Shown in pieces: positions 41,601 through 48,214 of a stretch of 55,495 nt of DNA. The DNA lies in NCBI GenBank assembly GCA_050742455.1, contig JBOGIG010000147.1, positions 1 through 55,495 on the forward strand, written 5' to 3'. Position numbers and translations under genes: made by a program. The notes beneath the pieces are model-generated. The model had not been told where the DNA came from and made no database searches. It saw nothing but the letters and a program-made list of their open reading frames with translations. Each line of letters begins with the position of its first letter. The first letter of the stretch is position 1. Source of the DNA: JBOGIG01 sp050742455 (GTDB lineage: Bacteria > Actinomycetota > Acidimicrobiia > Acidimicrobiales > JBOGIG01).

Positions 41601-42824
41601 CTATCTGGCCCTCCGCGCTCGTTTGGCTTGAGATCGAGAATTGGACTTACGAGAAGGAGGTGGGCGAGAAACTCCGGCGTCGCTGCCGTTCGCTCCACCT
41701 CTGCCGTTCGACTCGGCACGTCCGGCGCCATTAGCTGCCTCTCGCCTGCTTCCATTCGCGTTGGGACCGGCCGTGCTGAACGGCCTCGAGCCATTCCCGT
41801 TCTTGGTCTGGGCCCATTTTCCGCTAGGGATTCGTGCGGGCGCCGGCGACTTCGCGCCGCCAGGGCCGGCGCGTTCGGCCTGAGCGGCCGCCGCTCGCTC
41901 GGCCAAGGCGGCAAAGAGTCCTCCCTTGCGGGCGCCGGGCCGGTCTCCCGATGAACTGGACCCGTTCGATCCATTGGCAATGGCCTTGGTCGACCCGTCA
42001 CCCGGTCGCTTTTTGCTGGGCGAACCGTCCACCGACTCCACTTCGAGCACCCCGCCGGGCTGGACGGCCACATTGACCTTGGGGTCGAAGCGGTACATGA
42101 GTTCTTGCTGTCCGATACGGAACAAACTGGAAATCACAAAATAGATGTTCACCCCGGCCGGGATAGATATGTAGATGAAGACAAAAACGATCGGCATGAT
42201 CTTTTGCAGCATGGCCGCTTGGGGATTGGCATTGGCTTGAGGGTTCCGGCCGTTCATCTGGCGCATCTGAACGTACTGGAGAATCACGGCGAGGGCGACG
42301 AGTCCGATGAAGGGCAGCGTCCTGGCCAATCCTCCGTGCACCGAGGTGATCGACTTGGCCAGATCGATTCCCAGCGACTGCATCTGTCCCCCACCGGCTA
42401 CCAAATGATGGTACAGGAGGGTACTATGGCCTATGTAGCGGGGCGATGGGTGGCCATTGACCACGTGCGTCAACCCTTGGATGACGTCGTACATGATGAA
42501 GAAGACCGGGAGCTGAAGGATCATGGGCAGGCAACCGCCCAAGGGACTGATGGCATGCTCCTTGTAGAAGGCCATCATTTCTTCGTTCAACTTCTGACGG
42601 TCACCCTTGTACTTGGCCTGTAGCTTCTTCATCTCCGGCTGGAGACGTTGCATGGCCAGCATGGACCTGGTCGACTTGACCGTCAGAGGAGCCAGCACCA
42701 ACATCACGGCCAGGGTCAATAATGTGATGGCCATGGCATAGTTCGGGACCAACTGGTAGAAGTAAGCCAGCAGGCCGGCCATGACGTTAAATAATGGATG
42801 GAATATCTTACCAATTATGTGCAT
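41601..42824 (-). CDS. yidC: membrane protein insertase YidC with long basic C-tail
   Basis: A 407-residue insertase. Residues 1-265 contain the five-helix core: PLFNVMAGLLAYFYQLVPNY, LLTLAVMLVLAPLTVKSTRS, the coiled-coil MQRLQPEMKKLQAKYKGDRQ and QLPVFFIMYDVIQGL, then two late helices (IGLVALAVILQYVQM and ISIPAGVNIYFVISSLFRIG). The last 140 residues are hydrophilic, Asn/Ser/Gly/Arg-rich, ending KRARRAR, a cytoplasmic tail likely to contact ribosomes. It inserts small membrane proteins, alone or with Sec. ATG 42824. Confidence 0.94.
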   Translation of the reverse strand: MHIIGKIFHPLFNVMAGLLAYFYQLVPNYAMAITLLTLAVMLVLAPLTVKSTRSMLAMQRLQPEMKKLQAKYKGDRQKLNEEMMAFYKEHAISPLGGCLPMILQLPVFFIMYDVIQGLTHVVNGHPSPRYIGHSTLLYHHLVAGGGQMQSLGIDLAKSITSVHGGLARTLPFIGLVALAVILQYVQMRQMNGRNPQANANPQAAMLQKIMPIVFVFIYISIPAGVNIYFVISSLFRIGQQELMYRFDPKVNVAVQPGGVLEVESVDGSPSKKRPGDGSTKAIANGSNGSSSSGDRPGARKGGLFAALAERAAAAQAERAGPGGAKSPAPARIPSGKWAQTKNGNGSRPFSTAGPNANGSRREAANGAGRAESNGRGGANGSDAGVSRPPPSRKSNSRSQAKRARRAR

Positions 42825-42833
42825 GGCAAACTC

Positions 42834-43052
42834 CTAGTAGGGCACGGGGTCGACACCGTGACCCCCCAATGGATGGCACCGGGAGAGCCGGCGGATGCTC
42901 AGCCAGGAACCCTTCAATGCCCCGTGGCGGCCTAGGGCATCAAGGGCATAGTCGGAGCACGAAGGCCAGTATCGACATGGGGAGGGCCGTCCCGAGCGGG
43001 CCAACTGATAGGCGCGTACGCCGGCGGTGAGCGCGCGCGTTAGCGAACTCAT
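42834..43052 (-). CDS. yidD: membrane insertion efficiency factor YidD
   Basis: A 72-residue YidD. It begins LTRALTAGVRAYQLARSG and contains CRYWPSCSDYALDALGRHG (conserved CRyxPtCSxYa) and LSIRRLSRCHPLGGHGVDPVP (RCHPxxxxGxDPVP). It overlaps rnpA by four bases (ATG of yidD over the rnpA stop). It assists YidC-dependent membrane insertion. Confidence 0.94.
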   Translation of the reverse strand: MSSLTRALTAGVRAYQLARSGRPSPCRYWPSCSDYALDALGRHGALKGSWLSIRRLSRCHPLGGHGVDPVPY

Positions 43053-43390
43053 GCGGTCCCCACCTTCGTCACCTCAACTGTGGCCTGGCGCAATTGGTTT
43101 CTCAAGTCCTTGAATGACATGTCCTTGGCTGCCGGACCGGCAGCCACCAGATAGGCGCCGGGTACCAGCCCCGGACCCAGTTCTCTTATGACGGCCCGGA
43201 GCCGGCGGCGCAAGCGGTTGCGTTCGACCGCGCTCCCGACCTTGCGACCAAGCCCGTAAGCCACCCGGACTCCAACGTCGCTCTTACTTGTCACAAAGGT
43301 TACCGTGATTGGACCGCGTCGCACCCGTCGGCCAGATCGGCGCAACAGGATAAAGCTGGATCGATCGGATATCCGGCCCACGCGTGGCAT
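43049..43390 (-). CDS. rnpA: ribonuclease P protein component
   Basis: A 113-residue basic protein with the RNR motif (VERNRLRRRLRAVIRELGPG), an upstream ITVTFVTSKSDVGVRVAYGL and GRKVGSAVE, the RNase P protein signature. It binds the RNA subunit and the 5' leader of pre-tRNA. It sits between rpmH (21 bases before) and yidD in the conserved order. Confidence 0.95.
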   Translation of the reverse strand: MPRVGRISDRSSFILLRRSGRRVRRGPITVTFVTSKSDVGVRVAYGLGRKVGSAVERNRLRRRLRAVIRELGPGLVPGAYLVAAGPAAKDMSFKDLRNQLRQATVEVTKVGTA

Positions 43391-43396
43391 GGGAGC

Positions 43397-43409
43397 GGGG
43401 CCGCGCCCC
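43397..43409 (-). promoter_or_regulatory. GC hairpin between rpmH and rnpA
   Basis: GGGGC-cgc-GCCCC can pair perfectly in the 20-base gap between rpmH and rnpA. It could attenuate read-through or protect the abundant rpmH mRNA, as intercistronic hairpins often do. No T-run follows. Confidence 0.4.
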
Positions 43410-43410
43410 C

Positions 43411-43545
43411 TCAGGCGGAGAGCTTGTGACGGCCCTTGAGACGGCGCGATTTGATGATGGCCCGCCCGGCCCTGGTTGACATACGGTGTCGAAAGCCGTG
43501 GTTCTTGGCCCTTTTCCGGTTATTGGGCTGGTAAGTCCGCTTCAA
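43411..43545 (-). CDS. rpmH: 50S ribosomal protein L34
   Basis: A 44-residue, very basic L34: KRTYQPNNRKRAKNHGFRHR followed by MSTRAGRAIIKSRRLKGRH. TTG at 43545 is the start, with AGGAG about eight bases upstream; it encodes the residue before KRTYQP, which is the family N-terminus. It is the first minus-strand gene left of the origin. Confidence 0.95.
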   Translation of the reverse strand: MKRTYQPNNRKRAKNHGFRHRMSTRAGRAIIKSRRLKGRHKLSA

Positions 43546-43735
43546 TTGACGTCTCCTTGTTTCACAATGATACCGCCGCAAGGTGAGCGGGCGCCACCTG
43601 TGGTGGTTGAATCCGCACTCGGTTATGCGGCCCGACCCGGGCCGAGAACCCAGGTGATGGGTGGTGTCTGTGTTCCCGAAGCCCCCATCCATTTGAAGTG
43701 GTACCTTGCGCCCATGGGGGCCCGAGGGCGCCGGA

Positions 43736-43768
43736 TATTCCACAATCTGTGGACAACGTTGTGGACCC
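43736..43768. promoter_or_regulatory. DnaA-box cluster upstream of dnaA
   Basis: A perfect TTGTCCACA lies on the minus strand at 43748-43756. It is flanked by weaker matches: TATTCCACA at 43736-43744 and GGGTCCACA (minus) at 43760-43768. The cluster is 29-60 bases before the dnaA ATG and probably mediates dnaA autoregulation or forms part of the origin. Confidence 0.7.
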
Positions 43769-43796
43769 ACCTTGGAGCAGGGAGGCGAATTACCTG

Positions 43797-45203
43797 ATGA
43801 CAGGGGTAGAAGAGCTGTGGACGATATGCTCGTCAGCGCTGCGGGCCCAGGTTACAGAGGCAACGTGGAGGACGTGGTTCGAAGGAGTGCGACCCCTGGC
43901 CCTGGTGGGGGACAACCTCAGCCTGGCCGTTCCCTCCAATCTGGTCAAAGAGAGACTCGAAGGCAGGTACCGGGGAATCCTCAGCGACGTGATTTCCAAC
44001 ACCACGGCACAAGATCTCCTCATCAGCTTCGAGGTCCAGACCGACGACCCGATTCCTGATGACGAGGCGACCATGACGGGGCTCCTCACCGGTGGACGAT
44101 GGGATGCCGCGGAACCGCCGACTCCCAGCATGTCCAACCCACCTCCACCTCCCAAGGGCCAGGCGGGTCGTCAGGAAAGTCTGCTCAACGATGAGTTCAC
44201 CTTTGAGGCCTTCATCATCGGCTCTTCCAATCGATTCGCACATGCCGCCGCCCTATCGGTTGCCGAGACGCCGGCCAAGTCCTACAACCCCTTGTTCATC
44301 TACGGAGGGGCGGGTCTTGGAAAGACCCACCTGCTTCACGCCATCGGCAACTATGTGAGGGAAAACTTCCCCGCTCGTCACGTGCGCTACGTCACCACCG
44401 AGACCTTCCTCAACGAATTCGTGGACGCCATCCGCACCAATACCCCTATGGCCTTCAAACGTCGCTACCGGGAGTGCGACGTACTTTTGGTCGACGACAT
44501 CCAGTTCATGGAGAACAAGGAGGGACTCCAAGAGGAGTTCTTTCACACCTTCAACTCCTTGCACGGGGCGTCCAAGCAGATAGTGATCACGTCGGATCGT
44601 CCTCCCAAGTCCATCGCCACCCTGGAGGAGAGACTGCGCAGCCGGTTCCTTTCCGGCCTCATGACCGATGTCAAGCCCCCAGAGTTGGAGACCCGGCTCG
44701 CCATCATGCGCAAGAAGTCCGAGGGGGAGCGGATTCAAGTCCCCGATGACGTGTTGGAGTTCATAGCCACCCACATCAAGGACAACATCCGGGAACTGGA
44801 GGGAGCTTTGACGAGGGTGTGTGCTTTTGCCAACCTGAATCACGAGATCCTCGATGTTGGCCTGGCCGAGAAGGTGCTGTCTGACATCGTCTCAGGCAGC
44901 CAACCCCATCCCATCACCCCCAGGATCATTCTCGAGGCCACCTCGCAAACATTTGGCTTCACCATCGACGAGTTGTGTGGGACCAGCAGACGCCGGCCCT
45001 TGGTGACCGCCCGACAGGTCAGCATGTACGTCTTTAGGGATCTGACCGATTTCAGCTACCCGGCCATCGCCAAGGAGTTTGGAGGGCGAGACCACTCCAC
45101 GGTCATCCATGCTGTCGACAAGATCTCCAAGCTGATGAAGGAGAACCGTCAGATCTACGATCAAGTAACCGACCTCATCCTGCTGATCAAGAACAGGGAA
45201 TGA
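43797..45203 (+). CDS. dnaA: chromosomal replication initiator protein DnaA
   Basis: A 468-residue initiator. Domain I begins VEELWTICSSALRAQVTEATW; a Pro/Gly-rich domain II follows. The AAA+ domain III has FIYGGAGLGKTHLLHAIGN (Walker A), CDVLLVDDIQFMENKEG (Walker B) and the sensor motif ITSDRPP. Domain IV has the DnaA signature SRRRPLVTARQVSMYVFRDL and GGRDHSTVIHAVDKI. ATG 43797 follows AGGGAGG. It melts oriC and recruits DnaB. Confidence 0.97.
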   Translation: MTGVEELWTICSSALRAQVTEATWRTWFEGVRPLALVGDNLSLAVPSNLVKERLEGRYRGILSDVISNTTAQDLLISFEVQTDDPIPDDEATMTGLLTGGRWDAAEPPTPSMSNPPPPPKGQAGRQESLLNDEFTFEAFIIGSSNRFAHAAALSVAETPAKSYNPLFIYGGAGLGKTHLLHAIGNYVRENFPARHVRYVTTETFLNEFVDAIRTNTPMAFKRRYRECDVLLVDDIQFMENKEGLQEEFFHTFNSLHGASKQIVITSDRPPKSIATLEERLRSRFLSGLMTDVKPPELETRLAIMRKKSEGERIQVPDDVLEFIATHIKDNIRELEGALTRVCAFANLNHEILDVGLAEKVLSDIVSGSQPHPITPRIILEATSQTFGFTIDELCGTSRRRPLVTARQVSMYVFRDLTDFSYPAIAKEFGGRDHSTVIHAVDKISKLMKENRQIYDQVTDLILLIKNRE

Positions 45204-45438
45204 TTCAGGCCCGCTGTGGACAAGAACGCTCGACGAGCCAAAATGAGTGGATAAGGTGGCAGTTTCCCACAGCATCCGACCCGGTGATGTTCCGACCTTG
45301 TGGGTATCGGCGGGGTCCTGGTGATATCTCCAGGACAAGATTTGTGGCCATGAGCAGGAGATGTGGCCGGTTGTCAACAATCCACAGCTCTTATTGTTAT
45401 TACAGGAAAGATTCCATCATGAAGAAGGGAAATACACA
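45204..45438. other. probable chromosomal replication origin (oriC)
   Basis: The 235-base dnaA-dnaN gap holds several DnaA boxes: TTGTCCACA (minus, 45215-45223), TTATCCACT (minus, 45246-45254), TTTCCCACA (45263-45271), TTGTCAACA (45371-45379) and CAATCCACA (45378-45386). There is a perfect inverted repeat GTCCTGG/CCAGGAC (45315-45336) and an AT-rich tract at 45388-45403 that could be the unwinding element. Gene order and orientation on both sides support this. Confidence 0.75.
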
Positions 45439-45442
45439 GTGA
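45419..45442 (+). CDS. seven-codon ORF overlapping the dnaN start
   Basis: ATG AAG AAG GGA AAT ACA CAG TGA encodes MKKGNTQ. It has AGGAAAG about eight bases upstream. Its TGA overlaps the dnaN GTG (45439-45441). It may be a leader peptide coupling translation into dnaN, or the GTG may simply be served by the AAGAAGGG inside this ORF. Confidence 0.35.
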   Translation: MKKGNTQ

Positions 45443-46551
45443 GGTTCCGTTGCGAGCGGGATGTGCTGGCCGAAGCGATCTCCACCGTGGCCCGGGCGAC
45501 ATCGGCGCGCAGCGGAACGTCCACCACACTGTCGGGGATCTTATTGGAGGTCCAAGGTGACAACCTTCACCTCGCCGGCACCGATCTGGATCTGACCATC
45601 CAGACCAATGTGGCGGTAGCGGGATCGCGTGACGGCTCTTGCGTGGTCAAGGCCCGCCTGGCTGCTGACATCGTCAGATCCATGCCTCCCGGGGCCATCT
45701 CTATCGAAGGGGACGAGGATGACATCGCCATCAGGTCAGGGCGATCCAACTTCAGCGTAAGGACGTATCCCGCGCCTGATTTCCCCCGCTTGGCTCCCCC
45801 TGGCGATGCCAAATTGAGCCTGACCGGTGCGGGTCTTGCCTCAGCCCTCACCCAGGTAGTCAAAGCAGCGTCAAGCGATGACAACCGCCCGATGCTGACC
45901 GGTGTGCTCATGGCGTCAGAGAACGATGGCCTGCGTTTGGTGGCCACTGACTCGTACCGCCTGGCTCTTCGGGACCTGCCCGGATTGCGGGTCTTATCCG
46001 AGGGACAAAAGGTGGTCGTGCCGGCCAAGGGGCTATCCGAACTGCAGCGCATGCTGAATTCCGCCGGAGGAGATGACAAGGCCGTCGACTTGTACCTGGG
46101 CAACATCGACGCAACCTTCGAAGTCGGTCCGACCCGGCTCACCACCCGGCTAATCACCGGTGACTTCCCCAATTACCAACAGCTCATGCCCCCGAGCTAT
46201 CCCAACCGCGCGGTCCTGCCCAAAGCTGAGCTCGTCGAGGCTGTCAAGCGTATGAAGCTCTTAGTAGAGGACCTGAACACCCCGGTGCGGATGGCCTTTC
46301 GCCCCGACGGTGTCGAATTGAATGTGATCACCCCGGATCTTGGTCACGCCGAGGAGGAGTTGGATGCCACCTACGAAGGTGAGCCTGACGTCAAGGTCGC
46401 GTTCAACCCGGCTTATCTGATTGATGGCATCGAGGCCGTCGGCACCGAGGAAGTCATTCTCGAAACCGTCGACGCCACCAAGCCGGCCATGATCCGTCCC
46501 ACCAAGGGTGATGACTTCCGGTACTTGTTGATGCCCGTGCGAGTGGCCTAG
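45439..46551 (+). CDS. dnaN: DNA polymerase III sliding clamp (beta subunit)
   Basis: A 370-residue clamp with the three beta domains. RFRCERDVLAEAISTVARAT starts domain I, then TSTTLSGILLEVQGDNLHLA; domain II has TGVLMASENDGLRLVATDSYR, and domain III ends with the hydrophobic-cleft DFRYLLMPVRV. Start GTG 45439, preceded by GAAGGG. A longer frame runs upstream to 45361 but it is not homologous. It tethers polymerase to DNA and is followed after seven bases by recF. Confidence 0.96.
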   Translation: MRFRCERDVLAEAISTVARATSARSGTSTTLSGILLEVQGDNLHLAGTDLDLTIQTNVAVAGSRDGSCVVKARLAADIVRSMPPGAISIEGDEDDIAIRSGRSNFSVRTYPAPDFPRLAPPGDAKLSLTGAGLASALTQVVKAASSDDNRPMLTGVLMASENDGLRLVATDSYRLALRDLPGLRVLSEGQKVVVPAKGLSELQRMLNSAGGDDKAVDLYLGNIDATFEVGPTRLTTRLITGDFPNYQQLMPPSYPNRAVLPKAELVEAVKRMKLLVEDLNTPVRMAFRPDGVELNVITPDLGHAEEELDATYEGEPDVKVAFNPAYLIDGIEAVGTEEVILETVDATKPAMIRPTKGDDFRYLLMPVRVA

Positions 46552-46558
46552 TCCGGCC

Positions 46559-47674
46559 ATGCAGATCGACCACCTGTGGATGGTCGATTTTCGAAATTAT
46601 TCTCAGGCCGACCTGGAGCTCGTCCCCGACGGTCTCACGTTGGTGTCGGGGGACAACGGCCAAGGTAAGACCAATCTGATCGAGGCGGTAGCCTACCTGT
46701 CCCGACTCGAGTCTTTTCGCTCCGTGGCGTCGGAGTGCCTGATCAGGGTGGGTGCAGAGCGGGCTGTGGTCAGGGCCGAGGGAGTCCGCGACAATCGTCG
46801 GATGCTGATCGAGACCGAGATCCGGGATAGTGGCCGCGGTCGAGCCCAGGTGAACCGCCAACCACTACGCCGGACCAGGGATCTGTTGGGTTTCTTACGT
46901 ACGACGGTTTTCTCCCCCGGCGATCTGGACTTAGTCAAGGGCGCGCCCTCGACCAGACGGCGGTTTCTCGACGAAGTTCTCGCTGCTCTGGGTCCCCGCC
47001 ACGACTCGCTGCGTCTGGAATTAGACCGCATCTTGCGCCAACGAGGTGTGCTGCTCAAGCAGGCCCGAGGGCGCCTCACCCTGGATGTGGCTGCCTCCCT
47101 GGACGTTTGGGACGTCAAGCTGGCCCAGACCGGGGAGGCCGTGGCGGCCGAACGGGAACGCATAACCAACGCTCTCAACCCGTATATCTCGGAGTACTAC
47201 GCCTCGCTGGCCGGCCGTGCAGGAGATCTAGGCCCGGGCCACGGGGATCGCTTTGGGTCGAGCTCGCCCTTGGTCTACCGCAGGTCGTGGTCGGGGGAGT
47301 TGGCTCACGCCCTCGCTGTCGGAAGGGGGGACGACCTGCGGCGGGGCACAAACACCATGGGTCCGCATCGCGACGATTTGGCCCTTGTGCTATCGGGCCT
47401 TGCGGCCAAGTCATACGGATCTCAAGGCGAGCAGAGGAGCCTGGCCCTGGCGATGCGTCTGGCAGCCCACGCCTTGGTAACCAAGGAGGTGGGCTCACCC
47501 CCCATCTTGTTGCTTGACGATGTGTTCTCCGAACTGGACGACCAAAGGTCCTCCGCTTTGGTGGCTCACCTACCTCCCGGTCAGTGCCTCCTAACCACAG
47601 CCGGAGCGGTGCCACCGGGCATCACTCCAGCTCTGACCCTGGCCGTCGAGGCCGGGGTGCTGGTTCCGCAATGA
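46559..47674 (+). CDS. recF: recombination/gap-repair protein RecF
   Basis: A 371-residue SMC-like ATPase: LWMVDFRNYSQADLELVPDG, Walker A SGDNGQGKTNLIEAVAYLS, ABC-type signature SQGEQRSLALAMRLA and Walker B LLLDDVFSELDDQRS. It loads RecA at gaps together with RecO and RecR. Its ATG overlaps nothing upstream and the stop overlaps the DUF721 ATG (ATGA). Position after dnaN is standard. Confidence 0.96.
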   Translation: MQIDHLWMVDFRNYSQADLELVPDGLTLVSGDNGQGKTNLIEAVAYLSRLESFRSVASECLIRVGAERAVVRAEGVRDNRRMLIETEIRDSGRGRAQVNRQPLRRTRDLLGFLRTTVFSPGDLDLVKGAPSTRRRFLDEVLAALGPRHDSLRLELDRILRQRGVLLKQARGRLTLDVAASLDVWDVKLAQTGEAVAAERERITNALNPYISEYYASLAGRAGDLGPGHGDRFGSSSPLVYRRSWSGELAHALAVGRGDDLRRGTNTMGPHRDDLALVLSGLAAKSYGSQGEQRSLALAMRLAAHALVTKEVGSPPILLLDDVFSELDDQRSSALVAHLPPGQCLLTTAGAVPPGITPALTLAVEAGVLVPQ

Positions 47675-48051
47675 CCAAGGAGCCGTCAGGAAAAGGCCCG
47701 CCCGACCATGGTGGCGAGCCCGTCCCGGTGGGTGTATCTCTGGAAAAATTGGCCCGTGCTCTAGGTGCGCCCTCGGCTGTGGGAATGGTGGAGGTGTTCC
47801 GGTCGTGGGACGAAGTGGTCGGTCAACTGGTGGCGGCCCATTGCCGGCCAGTGTCGCTGGCCGGCGACGACTTGGTGGTGATGGTGGACTCGCCGGGTTG
47901 GGCCACCCACCTCCAGTTCCTGGCACCCGAGATCCTCGGCGGGTTGGCCCGGTCGGCAGGAGGCCCGGTCGCGTCGCGCCTGCGGGTTAAAGTTGGTCCT
48001 CCCAACGGCCGGATCGGGCGGTCTCCGGGCCAAAAGCCCGAGGTCTCATGA
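47671..48051 (+). CDS. DUF721 (DciA-like) protein
   Basis: A 126-residue protein with a DUF721 domain: VSLEKLARALGAPSAVGMVE, VFRSWDEVVGQLVAAHCRPV and LVVMVDSPGWATHLQFLAPE. This family includes DciA, which loads or supports DnaB in bacteria lacking DnaC; the Rv0004 counterpart sits in the same place between recF and gyrB. The ATG overlaps the recF stop by four bases. Confidence 0.88.
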   Translation: MTKEPSGKGPPDHGGEPVPVGVSLEKLARALGAPSAVGMVEVFRSWDEVVGQLVAAHCRPVSLAGDDLVVMVDSPGWATHLQFLAPEILGGLARSAGGPVASRLRVKVGPPNGRIGRSPGQKPEVS

Positions 48052-48084
48052 CCAACCATGCTCGGTCTACCTCCTCAGATCTGG

Positions 48085-48090
48085 TATGAT
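48085..48090 (+). promoter_or_regulatory. possible -10 element for gyrB
   Basis: TATGAT, preceded by TGG, lies 125 bases before the gyrB GTG and upstream of the leader hairpin. It repeats the -10 seen before rpsF. No strong -35 is visible. Confidence 0.35.
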
Positions 48091-48126
48091 TTTGAGAGAA
48101 ATTATGGCCGTTGACCAGGAATTTTG

Positions 48127-48175
48127 GGTGGAGACCAGTCTTTTTTGGCTGTCGTGGGCACCTGGTTCCTCCACC
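48127..48175 (+). promoter_or_regulatory. stem-loop in the gyrB leader, overlapping a short Trp-rich ORF
   Basis: GGTGGAGACCAG (48127-48138) can pair with CTGGT-tc-CTCCACC (48162-48175), a twelve-base-pair stem with a two-base bulge and a 23-base loop that contains a run of six T. A 27-codon ORF, ATG 48104 to TAG 48187 (MAVDQEFWVETSLFWLSW..., three Trp), covers the whole stem and ends 28 bases before gyrB. Confidence 0.4.
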
Positions 48176-48214
48176 GAGGCCATCTAGGAGAAAAGTTCTA
48201 GAAAGGTCGCGCCC

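Noticed and set aside
43397..43409. Rho-independent terminator between rpmH and rnpA
   Set aside because: The hairpin lacks a following T-run, and rnpA-yidD-yidC continue in the same direction with overlaps; an intercistronic hairpin is more likely.
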